A stretch of DNA of 64,000 nucleotides, taken from assembly GCF_000003855.2 (NCBI RefSeq), contig NW_003101680.1, forward strand, positions 816,976 through 880,975, given 5' to 3'. A program made the translations under genes and the position numbers. The DNA is from Blastomyces gilchristii SLH14081. Taxonomy: Eukaryota > Ascomycota > Eurotiomycetes > Onygenales > Ajellomycetaceae. Below are positions 36,686 through 48,900 of this stretch, piece after piece; within the stretch, counting starts at the first letter, position 1; every line of letters begins with the position of its first letter. A model generated the notes under the pieces. The model was not told where the DNA came from and did not search any database. It was given only the letters and a program-made list of their open reading frames with translations.

Positions 36686-37711
36686 GTTTTGCAGCGCAAC
36701 TTTACGAGTTGTAGAGTATATGTAGCTGCTATCAGAGGACGGTCTGACGGAAAAAATTGGAAGAGGAAATTGGCTCGGTCAGTTTAAGCAGCCGCACATG
36801 TTGATATGGCAATATGTAATGTTGGAACTCCGCAAGCAAGATGCTGGAGCTGAGGAGCTCTGATCAACGGATGATAGAACAAGCAGCATATTATATTGCG
36901 TCAGCATATCACCGCCAAATGATCTTGTTCCTATTTTAGAATTTAGCCTGATGACAGGGTGAGCAGCTAGGACTTGCTGCATTTCGCAATAGTCTTTGAA
37001 ATCAAAGCATTGGCTAGGAGGGATTCCAGGGTTGATCTGCATAGGCCTGTGCTAGCCAATATAAAAAGCTGATAACCAACAATATAATTATTAGCAGCAG
37101 GGGAGGAGCCCGACCAACCGAGCTGAAGACGGCAGGGCTATCCATCATTCTCTCCCCCGGGTTTAATCCATATTCAAAGGAGAGCAGTCAGACTGACTTG
37201 GAGAGAACCAGTAGATGTATATTCATAGATCGACCCAACCAAGGGTAAAAAAAAGTATTGCAACTGATTTCCGTGTCCGCTGGGAGATACAGAAATACCC
37301 TCTGACAACAATTCCAAGTATGCTTCATTCATAATAAAAGTATTGGCAACCGGGAGTTAAGAGTTAAGCTGTATCAAGCGAGATGAAGTTGTATAAATGT
37401 TCCAGGCCAGGCCAGGCAGCGGCGACGACGACGAAGCTGCTTATTAATACTACTACTACTACGTACTTCCCGGCGGGTGGCCCGAGCTCAGCGCGCGTTG
37501 TGCCAGAGCTTCCTCTTACGATACAAACCATCTCAGCAGACACCAAGACATCATCATCTACACATCTACAACATCTACACATCTACACACCTCCACACCC
37601 ACCTCTACCCGCTATAATTACTACCCCGACTGCGACATCTGCCCTGTTATAGTTGCCCCAGATACCCCATTGTGCCATTTGCTCCCACTGATTGTTTATC
37701 CACATCACATC
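36686..37711. other. Divergent upstream region between the hemerythrin-like gene and pup3
   Basis: About 1 kb without a gene. The pup3 side has repeated ACATCTACA units at about 37555-37590 and a single GGTGGC hexamer near 37475, too short to call a proteasome-associated control element. Confidence 0.5.
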
Positions 37712-38566
37712 ATGGTAAGCTCTCCTCCCCCCAATCTTAGCTCAGCAACACCTATCTAACACTCATATATAGTCTTCCCCCTTCGACATAAGTATACATA
37801 TACCCCCCCTCCCTCTCACATTGTCCCCTCCTTAAACTCCCAAATAGTATACCTTGAAGCCCCCTCTCCTAACCATCCACCCCTCGAACAGATGGCGGTG
37901 CCTGCGTCGCCATGGTCGGCAAAGACTGTGTTGCCATTGCATGCGACCTCCGACTGGGTCTGCAAGCCCTCACCGTCTCCAACAACTTCCCCAAGATCTT
38001 CAACTACGCCCCCTCGACCTATCTCGGCCTAACAGGGCTCGCCACAGACGTCTCCACCGTCTCCGACGTCCTCCGTTTCAAAGTCAACATGTACCGCTTG
38101 CGCGAAGAGCGACATATCTCCCCGAAGACACTGGCCAACCTGACCAGCTCAACTCTGTACGAGAAGCGCTTCGGCCCCTATTTCGTCAGCCCCGTGCTGG
38201 CGGGCATAGATAATACGACGGGCAAACCGTTCATATGTGGCTTTGATAGTATTGGCTGTATTGATTTTGCGCAGGACTTTATCGTCAGTGGTACGGCGAG
38301 TGATCAGCTGTTTGGGACTTGTGAGGGGTTGTGGGAACCGGATCTCGTATGTTATTTTCCTTTCTTTTTCTATTATCTCATTTGATTTAAAGGGCTTTAA
38401 TGTGCTGACTCCGTTGAACTAGGGACCTGATGACCTGTTCGAGACCATCTCGCAAGCCCTACTTAACGCCGTTGATCGAGACGCCCTGTCAGGTTGGGGA
38501 GCACATGTTTATATCATAGAGAAGGACAAAGTCACAAAGCGATTGCTCAAGGGACGACAAGATTAG
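37712..38566 (+). CDS. pup3: 20S proteasome subunit beta-3
   Basis: Four exons: 37712-37714, 37773-37791, 37892-38346 and 38423-38566. Total 621 nt, 206 residues, the family length. It is a non-catalytic beta-ring subunit of the 20S core. The start reads [20 protein letters not shown], with Gly-Gly instead of a processing Gly-Thr, as expected for beta-3. Next come [46 protein letters not shown] and [11 protein letters not shown], ending in [14 protein letters not shown]. Exon 1 is only the ATG. Exon sums and phases fit. rpt4, 20 kb away, belongs to the same machine, but no regulatory link is visible. Confidence 0.95.
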
Positions 38567-39220
38567 ATAGTTTTCTGGTCTGCGGTTTTCGTCTTATGGG
38601 TAGAGTGGGAAGATCTAGGAAGACGGAAGTGGTGACCAGAGGGGTTTCAAAGCCCTGCGTGTCCTCTTTATCTTTCTGTTTTCCTATTTTATTTTATTTT
38701 TTGAGCTTTGATAATTTCTGATAAATGGCATTCCCTTGGCACGATGTTCTGACAGTTATCTTTTTTTGTCGTGAAGCAAAAAGGAGAGCTAGATCCACGG
38801 TAATATGATGCTACTAGATTATGGGGCTTGGGATACTAGAACGAGGAGCTTATTATCAAGCACACGTTATGGGAAAAATACCCATCCATGCGAGTGAGCT
38901 TCCCCGACCAGCCAGTCGCGTAAATATGGAATAAATGAACCCCCAGAAATCTCAATTACCACGTAATGTACATGTACCATTGCATACTGAGTAAACGTGA
39001 TCAAAGCCGTTTAACTTTTTCTAGCTCATCCCCTCGCTATTTTATAGAATTATATGTTGTGCATATATATATGACGCACAAGATCCATCCATCCATCAAC
39101 CCGCCCAGCCCACTTCACATCTCCCCACAAAAATCCGAACACATCAAAACCATCCATCTCAAGCAGATCCAACGAAGAGACAGGGAAAAAGAAAAAGATA
39201 AAAGAAAAATTCGCGCATAT
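38567..39220. other. Convergent 3' flanks of pup3 and mdm20
   Basis: AT-rich, with (CATC)n near 39084-39096 and A/G-rich low-complexity sequence. No gene is seen. Confidence 0.55.
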
Positions 39221-42200
39221 TCACATCGACGCACATAACCCCAAAACCCCATCAAGCGCCTCATCCCAACTCTCCATCAACGATCCACAAAACAGCTCCA
39301 AAGACGCCGTATCCATCATCTCCTCAATCTCTCTCTTTACCGCCCCTTCCTCTTCCCCATCACCGTCGCCATTTTTAACGGTGTCTTTCTCAAAACCATA
39401 ACCCCCCGTCACCCACTCCACCAATTCCCCCAACATCCCCGACTCGGCAATCTGCATCTTCAAAAAGCGCGTGTTCCGGCGGATAGCGTCGATGAGTTGC
39501 TTGACGAGGGTGTGGAGGTTTTCGAGGGTTTCCTTGTTTGGGAGAGCTTCTTTTGTGGTCGTAGTGGGGACCTTCGATTTTGTCTTTGCTGTTGATGATG
39601 AGGGAGATAAGTATGTGAGGAAGAAGGTGGTGGCCTTTAGGGTCTCGAGGAGGGATATTGTGGTGTGGAGATAGAGCCAGGAGGGGGCGATGGAGGAGGT
39701 GGCGGAAGGCTGTTGTTTGCTAGGAGGGGTGAGGGGTATGGTTGTTAGGAGGATTGATGTGGGTAGGGGAGTAGCGGATAGGGCAGTCAGTTTTTTAGTT
39801 AGGAATGATTCGAGGGTGGCGAGGTGGGTGGTTAGGGGAGCTGGTGGGGATGATTGTTTGGTGTTGGTGGCGGCGGATAGGGATGCGAGGGCCTTTAGGA
39901 GGGTGAGGTGGATGTTTACGTTTTCGATTTCGGCGGGAGTTAACTCTGTCTCGAGGAGGGGAAGGTCGAATTCTGGGTTGAGGTAGCGAGATAGATTGAT
40001 ATTTGGCGAGACTGGGTGTGAAGACGACGATGCCTTTTTTGTAGAGGTGTTACTCTTTAGGTAACTAAATAGGACGTCGGTGATGGTCATTGCTTTTACT
40101 GCGTGGGCCTATGAGTTGTTTTCAACCGAACGTTAGCTTCACTATCTGGTAATCACGCGTTGGTGTTCAAATGGAAATGACCTTACCCCTGGCTTGGGCC
40201 CGAGACGGACATGCTCTTCAAAGCTGAGTGTTCCTGGAGCTTCACAGTTCATGAAGCCGTCGAAGTTGCGTTTGTCAACAACAGGGTCTGTGTCGGAGAC
40301 TGCTTATGATGTGCATTGTTAGCTTCACGGAAATATTCTTAGGAAATGAACAACAGATTTGGAAACCTACCAATATGGTCATATTGCCCTACCGGGTCGC
40401 CACCAACCAGCCGCTGAATCCTCCGGGTTTCCAATGCCCACATTCTTCTACATATGCTATTCTTCAGGCTCTTCTGCAGCTCGATGCTTCCAGCCACATT
40501 AACATAGCTCCCATGCTCCAGACCAACGTTTCGTGAATAGGTGGTCGCGATCTCAGAATTCCGATAAAAGCTCAACGCCTGCCTCATCGCAGTTTGTGGA
40601 TCGTAATCCTTCGGTTCCAATCCTTCGTAAGGGGGGGCAGCATGCGGGTGCGTCGATCCGAGGCGGGTAAAGAGGTTATGTGCAACTGTTTCATATTGCA
40701 TCTGCTTCACAGACAATTTATGAAACGACTTTAGGGCCAGCGAGCCCGCTCCCAGAAGGAGGTAGATCCGAACCAAGAGCAAAAGAGCTTCATAGTTACA
40801 GGGTGACTTGAGTAGCAAATTCTCTATAAGTGCAGCCGCTTGGACTAATGCAGCATGAGGGGCGACGTCAGGCTTAGACTCATTATTTGTTTCGTGTAAT
40901 CTAATTAAGGCCATGACGGCTAAAAGGCATAGATCGTCACTTGGCTGGCTTTCGATGGTAGATGGAGCTGCACTCTGGTTAGGCCTTTCGGTGCTCCGGT
41001 AAATACGAAGGCACCGAGATACAAAGTTTTCGACCTTTTGCACTGAGGGTTTTTCGTCACCCTTCAATGACAACTGGAAACAGTACTCAAATTTCAGGGC
41101 ATTGATAGCAGCAACTCCTTTAAAGGGATCGGTAACCTATAATAGCATATAGATTTAGTTTAGTGCTGTAAGAAAACGGATGGGGGTACATTTTGTCCTA
41201 ACCTGCTTCTGATCATCTGCGCTCTGATCTGCAACAACCTTTTGGGAAGCATAAATTTGGAATTCGTCTTGCATCGACCGATCAAGTTTGATTAGATATT
41301 TCCGCAGGTCATGGAAGCAATAGAGCTTGGTACAATTGCGGTTGAAATATTCTTTGCACGCCGGGAGAAGATCTTCCAGGGGAAGTTCGTTCATCGTAAT
41401 CCGTTGCTCTGTCAAGTCAAGAGCAGCCAACTGGGCATTCCGTGATTTTGGCTGCCTTTTAATGTACGCTGCGATGAAGTCCTGGGTCTCTCGTGGCGCC
41501 CTTCAAAATAAAATTTTATCAGCTTTCTGCGAGTAAACAAAGCTTCATGCACACGGTCAGGACATACTCTTTCTTTCCTAATTTCTTGGTGGCGGCGAGA
41601 AGAAGACTCCAAACTTGCCAATCGTCTTTCTCTTGGACAGCCGCCGTCGTCGAACCGTTTGTAAGGTCATCCGGAAGAGCAAGCAGCTCCCGGGTAAATG
41701 AGATTGCTTCATCCCACAGCCCTGCGTTTTCGAGACCTACAATTTTCGCGCTAACAAAAGCCCAATCTTTCTGGGCAATTCGAGACTCGATACCTAAGTG
41801 CTTGCTGTTAAGCAAAGAAACAATTTCCTCGTGGCGCCCTTGTGTTTCAAGGATCTTTATCAGCAGGAAGAGTTCTTCAGAGGTTTGTATCGCTCTAGCC
41901 GGACTCAATAACTCTTTCTGTGTAATAATGAGGAGAAACCAAATGAGCCTCACTTGTATACAACGGAAGATAAGAAGAGACATGAAGTACTCAGGGGGTT
42001 TTTTTTTCATACCGGGTCGGTTGGCACACTTGAGGCAGCTTTTAATATCATACGATAAGCAAGCGTACCAAAGAGCTTGCCGTCTATTTCCGAGTTCGCA
42101 GGGTCGATGGTGATGAGGTAGCACATCAAGATAGCCCAAAAGTAGTATTTGCGCTCTTTGGGGAAGTTGTTTTGCAGGCTCATAGCTGCCTAGGGACGAC

Positions 42201-42843
42201 AAATGTCAGCTGGTTTCCTCCAATGCAAAATTAGACGAATGTATATCTCCATTGCTTCACAATGTAGAAGTTCAATGTGGAGATAGAGTAAGGGGCGAGC
42301 CTTTTTTTTTTTTTTTTTTTTTTTGTCGGACCTTCTGCGCAGTTTTCCAGTCGCCCATCTCCGACGCCATATTAAACCACTTCAGCTGAATATCTAGTGC
42401 TTGAGGCTTCGCCTTTGCTGCCTTCTCCCATATTGCGCGCGCGGTCTCTGCATGTTCATCAATGGTCTTCAGGGTTGAATAAAGCATATTCAGTGCTTCT
42501 ATATCGGAAACGGGTGGTTCCATTCGGCAGAGCGCAAGAGCTTCTGAAATACCCCGCTGTCGATGGACGTCGTCGCCATGGCTGAGGAGAATATGCGCTT
42601 TCCACGCCTATATATCAAATATAACGCATTAACAACGTATTAGTGTTCGATTTTTCAAAAGTAAATGTATCCATTATAATAAAGCTTGCGGGATGCTATT
42701 TCAGAACTAACCCTGAGGAAATGCGAATCCTCGCCCTTCTTCAGTCGCTTTTCGCAGAGCTGCAGGGCCTGTTTGAGGTTCTGGCCGTCGATGGCATCTT
42801 GGATCTGCTTATTCCGGCGCTCAAAAACAGTGGAGGCGGACAT
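39221..42843 (-). CDS. mdm20: N-terminal acetyltransferase B complex auxiliary subunit (Mdm20/Naa25)
   Basis: Eight exons: complement of 39221-40108, 40187-40302, 40371-41136, 41203-41500, 41568-41917, 42013-42189, 42332-42607 and 42712-42843. Total 3003 nt, 1000 residues. Mdm20 is the TPR-like scaffold that holds catalytic Nat3 on the ribosome; NatB acetylates nascent chains starting Met-Asp, -Glu, -Asn or -Gln, including actin and tropomyosin. Visible are the start MSASTVFERRNKQIQDAIDG, TPR-like helices (LKQALQLCEKRLKKGEDSHF, DIEALNMLYSTLKTIDEHA, ALDIQLKWFNMASEMGDW), and the conserved middle (CNYEALLLLVRIYLLLGAGS, ALKSFHKLSVKQMQYETVAH, GSYVNVAGSIELQKSL). The intron 42190-42331 holds T23. 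Length fits fungal relatives. All exon phases agree, so the frame is intact. Confidence 0.92.
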
Positions 42844-43079
42844 GGTGAAGACCAGCCCGGTCGAGCTGCAGTGCGAGGATGTCTGTGTGGGGAGCTTGGT
42901 GTCTGCGGGGACCAGCGGAGGGAAGTCGGTGGATTGTACTACTCCTACACAATTCTGCGGGAAGGTACAAGATCTGCGCTAATAACCACATTTTGCCTAG
43001 TGAGGCTTAGCGTGCGGCTGCTATTCAACATCGGAAATACTGTACATCAAGATCATACGGCTCTTTGATTTTTGTTAAA

Positions 43080-45373
43080 TCATAGTACTATTGCTTGCGG
43101 TAGATCTCTCAACATTTGATATGCATCATTCTCCCAAGCTTGCTCATTTATCTCTAGTGTCCTTTGGCATACCATTTCTGTGAACGACCGGGGACTTGCC
43201 AGCATACCAACACCGGACCCAACACTAGAATTCCATTTCATCCTCGTAAAGCCTCCTTGCGGGGGCACCTTTGCGGGCATCCATATGATATCCTTCTGCC
43301 GATCCGGCACGTACTTATAAAAGATATGACTATTCCACGCACTCGTCAACAACACCTTGAAATCACAGCCGTGATCTTTGGTCCATTGCACCATGTCCAT
43401 GAGTTCTTGGACTGCAAATGCTCCTTCTTCACAAAGCGAGCTATTCTGTTCATATACGGTAATGGCATCAAGGACGCAGAAGACAGTTACATGTGGTGGT
43501 AGTTGAGAGATCATCCTATGGAAAATCTGGCATAGGCTGCTAATGTCCTGTTGGTCTGCTCGTTGGATTTGCTTGATAACGCTCATTCCAAAGTCAGGGT
43601 AAGCGATGAGGAGCTGACCAATCAAGTTTCGCAACATCCCACTGACGCCATAGTCCGGGCGTATGTGCTCTGCGCAAAGAAACAACAAGGCAAAGATGTT
43701 TCGTGGATTGTGCGGGCCTATGACATCTGACTGGATCGAATATGTTAATTTGGCGGAAATGAAAGACGTTGACGATGTCTTCTTGGGGTCGTTGAAATTG
43801 ACCAGGAGTGCCGAAGAACTTGACTCGGTGATCCAGGAATGCAGCTTCGGTGATTGCATGACAGCAACTGCACGATCCTGATCGGATCTTGGCAATGCCC
43901 AGATGGTTTCGAGACTGGCCTCGATGTCGTTACGCATGACAGAGCTTTCATAGTCAAAGTCTGAAAGTAGGTCATCTTTCGCAGCAAGGTAATCTGTGAT
44001 GGCAGGGTCAGTGTGCAACCTAAGACATGTGAAATAGTGTCCTATTAATACAGTACCTTGCACTAGATTGGCTTCAGATACAGCCCTTCGCAACGGAAGT
44101 GTTGGTCCTTTCACTACACCAAGGTCAGTGAATAAAGAGTTGATGCTGAATTCCTGCGCTCCTACGATCAACTAACCATATTGTGTTTTGTAATCCGTTC
44201 GAACATTACTGCTGAGAAACGAGGCAAGGACTCTGCGCAGCTGTGAAACCTCATTGCTTATCAGTTTGACCTTCCGATTCACGCATCCAGCTGCCAGCTT
44301 GAAATCGTCTCGGAAATCCTGGAACTCATTTCTCGACTGATCAAAGTGCCCCACTATGATCTCCTGGTGCTTGCGCGATTCGTCACCCTGATCCATGATC
44401 AACTGCTTTGTGTTCATAATTGCATCATATGAACATAGCTGAGCCACTTGCCCAAAGCCTTTAGCTTCCTCTCTGAGAGCTTTTAGGAGATCGTCCATTT
44501 TTTTTATTTTTTTTTTCGTAGGTCTCTTGCTGGAACATGCTACGGAATAATTTTTCTAAGTGCTAGTCAACCTAAACGCCTCACAGTTCGCAGGCTTTGT
44601 TGAGCACATACTCGAGGCTTTTTCCCTATACCACGCGACGATGTGATGTAAGGCAGCTATTGTAGCGGCATAGAGAGCCGCGCTAGATCGACGCAAGTCG
44701 TTCGACCTCCTGAAGATACCCAGGGCTTTATGAGTGCTCGATATGAGGATGGGGATCTCCGCTAAAGCAATGTCGGTTCGAAGATCGTGCAAGCGCGCTG
44801 CGGCCTAGCTAGGTCTTAATGAAGAACGCACCGACGGTGCAAGTTAGGGCGGAACAAACCCAGAATATGAGTTTTAAGCCTCCGCACAGCAGAGAAAAGT
44901 AATGTGATTGTGACGGCAGGACGCTCGCCCATGCTTCAAAGGCTTTGTTATTCTTTCCAAAGCTCCGGAGGCCTTTTCTAATGTGCCCCCAAATCCCGAT
45001 ACGTCATTATATTCATCTGATGCCTTCTTCACCTCTTGCAAAACTTCCTCCCACGCGTGCACCGATTTTGTCGTGACATCGGTTGGAATTTCAATCCAGC
45101 AGTTGTACTTTCGTAAGCTTCCAACGCCTTTTTGAAGCGTTTCTTCTCTGTTTCGACATCTATTTACAGCTCTTGCCTATATGCGATATCAGCTCTGAAA
45201 CAGGAATCTATGGGGATAGGAGCGTATCTTACAGCGCCATCCTCATCGAGGTGGTCTTTTGCAACTGTCCGCTTTTGTTTTTGGATTGGCGATATGTCTG
45301 ATATTTTTTCTCCAGAGACGGGGACCAGTAACATATCACTCGTGGCCTCTTCATCATCTCTAACTGCTTTCAT
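43080..45373 (-). CDS. DUF7708-family (STAND-associated) protein, with two single-base lesions
   Basis: Five exons: complement of 43080-44113, 44177-44555, 44612-44804, 44860-45176 and 45233-45373. The start MKAVRDDEEATSDMLLV is followed by VHAWEEVLQEVKKASDEY and CGGLKLIFWAAARLHDLR (the DUF7708 core), coiled-coil-like helices (MDDLLKALREEAKGFGQ), and a C-terminal domain (MQSPKLHSWITESSSSALLV, GVSGMLRNLIGQLLIAYPDF, KVPPQGGFTRMKW). DUF7708 is a helical N-terminal domain common in fungal NACHT/STAND receptors; the whole protein has no Walker A that I can see. Introns have good branch-like CTAAC or CTGAC sites. Two frame breaks spoil it: one base short in the T-run near 44944 and one base over in the A-run at 44500-44512. 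Both are in homopolymers, so assembly error is as likely as decay. It is divergent from an AAA+ gene, 560 bp away. Confidence 0.72.
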
Positions 45374-45933
45374 GCCAGGATGCGAATCGCGGGTGAGCCT
45401 CTAACGCAGATAAGCCAGCGAGCCCACCAAGGGCGTCGACGAGGGGGAGTGGCTTCATGGCTGGTCGTGGCATCTCTCATTCCCGCTCACTACAGTTCTG
45501 CCTCTAATTAACGGCATTGTATGGTCAATAGTTCACGGCTTGTGGTAAGATAGAGATGAGTGTTAAGTATCGTCCTTTAGCCACAAGATATCGATCTTTG
45601 AGCATTCTGTGCATGTGGCACCAGTCTCGTGGGGTCGAGGTGTAGCAATATCTTGAACCATTGCTTCGCTGCCCCGCAGAAACGTCTTTTTGAGTGACCA
45701 CTCCTACGGCGGCGAAGTTCGATGCTTGCCGTTGTTCTGCGGGCCAGAATAAAAGTCGATTACACCACTGAAGCGGAAGAAAAGAAAGTGTACTAGCTGC
45801 TTGCATGCTAGAACGAACAACTCGCATTCCTATGCTTGAGCTTGAGGTACCTAACTTGACCCCGCACTTGAAGTTCCAAGAGCTATATATTATGAACTGA
45901 ACCAAAATCCTCCAGATTACTTTGGCGTGTTGA
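45374..45933. promoter_or_regulatory. Shared divergent upstream region of the DUF7708 and AAA+ genes
   Basis: 560 bp between the two divergent start codons, with no coding features of its own. It would serve both genes if they are co-regulated; this is inferred from the arrangement only. Confidence 0.4.
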
Positions 45934-48900
45934 ATGCAAAGCCACATCAAATTTTCAATTGCGTTTCTCGCATTATTCACCAGCCAGCCAATGACCATGT
46001 CGGCAGCCAATGGTGAACGAAACGGAGCATTTGCACTGCATACACCCGAAGGCGAGAAGACTAAAAGTGAGTTGGCGGCGCAGTCCGGCAACTCAGAACC
46101 TGCACCGGCAGACAGCGATTTGAAGCAAATACTTAAGGCCTTGGTAGAAGGTCAAAAAGAACTACTCGGCAGATGGAACCTTGGGAGGTAGGAGCATTCT
46201 CCAAATTCCCTGTAGAACCACAGCTAAACATCCAATTCACTCTAGTGGCGGCGAGCTAACTAAGCATCAAGCCGCCCCAGCTTCAAAAGAAAAAGACCCA
46301 AAGGATGAAGCAGACCTTCAAGAAATTGCGATCAAGCGAGTCTCCCCAGGGGATTGGCGAAAGGTCAAAAAAGAAGGCAAAATTGACCTTCAGGAGAGCA
46401 TCCTTCTTGTTTCTTCGAAAGCCTATGCAAGGTCTCAACTACGCCGACTGGGCTACAAACTGCCAAGAATACTGGACAAAAAGTCTTCAGAGGCCGCTAC
46501 TGAGTCAAGTAGTGAGATGATCCCGAACGATTGGACCGCCTTGCCGTAAATTCAACTCACCTTCTGGATGTGTTGAGTCAGTTCGTTGGTGAAAGCTCAG
46601 TGCTAGTCAAAACGTGTTTGTTCGCCCGTTCAAGTATCTCGTCGCGTACGAATCCGATATCAGACAGTGCCTCAAGGAGGCCGAGACAGCCTACGACCAG
46701 GCTGTATCTAGGCGGGATGAAATGAGACAGGAGAACCCCACAACTAATGTCCGTAAAAGCAACAATAAGGCTGGAAATGTGGTTAACAAACCAGAACAAC
46801 AAAACCCAGCCCGTGTCACCAAAGACGACGACACAAACAATGCCGGAAGTTCAGCTGCACCAGCCAAAAGAGAAAGAGATGAGCTTCGTTGCCTTGTGAA
46901 ATTTATGGATACCGATATGCACGATATATTTGACGCAAAACGCCGAATTTCCGACGGGGATATCACTGAGATTGCTTTTGAACATCTATGGCTACTATTT
47001 AAACCCGGCGATGTCGTCCTCAATTCGAGTTCAGATGAGAATCGGAACTGTCGTCAAGCTTATCGGGTTTTAAATATCACCGGCGGGAGAGCCTACTTTG
47101 ACAGCGGCTACAAAGCCCGCTTCAGTGGTATCATTGATTATATCGGGGATTCAGATTCGGAGAATGAAGAGAAGTGTGGTGACGCTATCAAATGTTCGGG
47201 CATGGACACGACGTGCTTTATTATCGACGCTTTCTATATCGACTTTGACGGGGTTAAGCTTGGCGCCAGATCAAAAAGATTTGCAATTCCACCATACAAA
47301 GGTACAAGACCTGTAACTTCACTGGTACCGTTTCCGCTGCTTCCTAGCCCAGAGAGTGAACAAATACAACAGACGCTCATTGAAAGAGGGCGGCGTTTCG
47401 TGCAACTTGTCCCTGGAACACATAAAAAATACTCAGGACTTACGGTCCAGGAGGGGAATCAAACCTCCAAAGGGCGCAAGAATTGGATTATAAAAGAAAC
47501 AGAGGTGGGTACGATCATCTCCAACGTTTCAAACTCCTTAAAGCTTAATGATTGATGAAAAAATGAAAATATAGTTACATAGCGAAATAGTGGTAGACCA
47601 GGCAGCCGGAGTTGAACACTTCAAACAAAAGGTGTCCCAGTTTGGAAGAAGCCTGAAATTCGGGTCCGGCGCCATCGCTAAAGCAACCCCACAGGACAAG
47701 AAGGAGACATTTGATCCTTTGCCTGAGCAAGAGGACGGTAATTGGATTACGGACGTCTTCGACGACTCCAAATTTGAGGAAGATCGTCAAAATGATTTCC
47801 GACGAACCACCAATCTTCTAGACTTACGAACACTGCAGCAAAAGCCCGTCCCAAACGATCATCTGATGCTTCTTCCTTATCGGGCCTACGGGTACGGTCT
47901 CCTTGATCACAAGTGGCTTCCTCTAAATATCAACAAAATCGAAGATTTACCAGTAACCGGGCAAGAGGCACAAGGGGCTAGATTTGAGGATCTAGTTCTA
48001 CCGGAGGGTCATCGAGTGTTGCTTCAAGCGTTAATCAAAAACCAGGTCGAACATCCGAAGGAAAAGTCTGGGGGAACTGATGGGACACACGAGCCACTTG
48101 CACTGGATGCTGTTCTCGGCAAATGCAAGGGGCTTATCATCCTTTTGCACGGCGCCCCGGGAGTTGGCAAAACCTCTACAGCTAAGTGCATAGCATCCCA
48201 GTTAAAGCGGCCCTTGTTGCCGATAACGTGTGGTGATATCGGCACCACTGCCCAGACTGCAGAAGCAACCCTTGAGTTCTTTTGCGTTTTGGCGCATAGG
48301 TGGAGATGTGTATTGTTACTCGACGAGGCGGATGTTTTCCTCGCGAAAAGAGAGAAAGGAGATATAATACGCAACAGTCTTGTTTCCGGTAGGCTTCCAT
48401 GAATATAAGACTTCATTAGTGACAATGAACATGGTCGCTAATCTTTGTATAGTCTTCCTCCGAGTTTTGGAGTATTATTCTGGAGTCATCATTCTGACAA
48501 CAAATCGCGTTGGCGAATTCGATGAAGCATTCAGATCCCGGATCCACATGAGCCTCTACTACCCAAAACTTGACGAAATGTCGACTAAAGAAATATGGGC
48601 GAAAAACTTACAGCATATCATCAAGAGCGGCCGTGACATTGATATCGAGGAGGACAAGATCAGGCGTTTCGCTAACAAGCACTGGCAGGAGAACAAATAT
48701 AAACCCTCGCTGCGCTAGAACGGTCGATAGATCAAAAATGCCTTTTAGATAGCGTTAGCTCTTGCCAATTGATTTCAGTGAGGGGGAAAATAGCGCCAAA
48801 CTTAAACGGCCATTAGTGAAGGCATCGCCCAGACAAGCGCCCATTTCGACGACTACATTAGTAACATCCACGGGACACAAGAGGACGATACGTACAGAAT

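Noticed and set aside
37465..37485. Proteasome-associated control element upstream of pup3
   Set aside because: Only the GGTGGC hexamer matches; the full nonamer is absent and rpt4 lacks it.
45525..46091. 188-codon minus-strand open frame
   Set aside because: Antisense shadow of the AAA+ first exon and the divergent upstream region; no domain.
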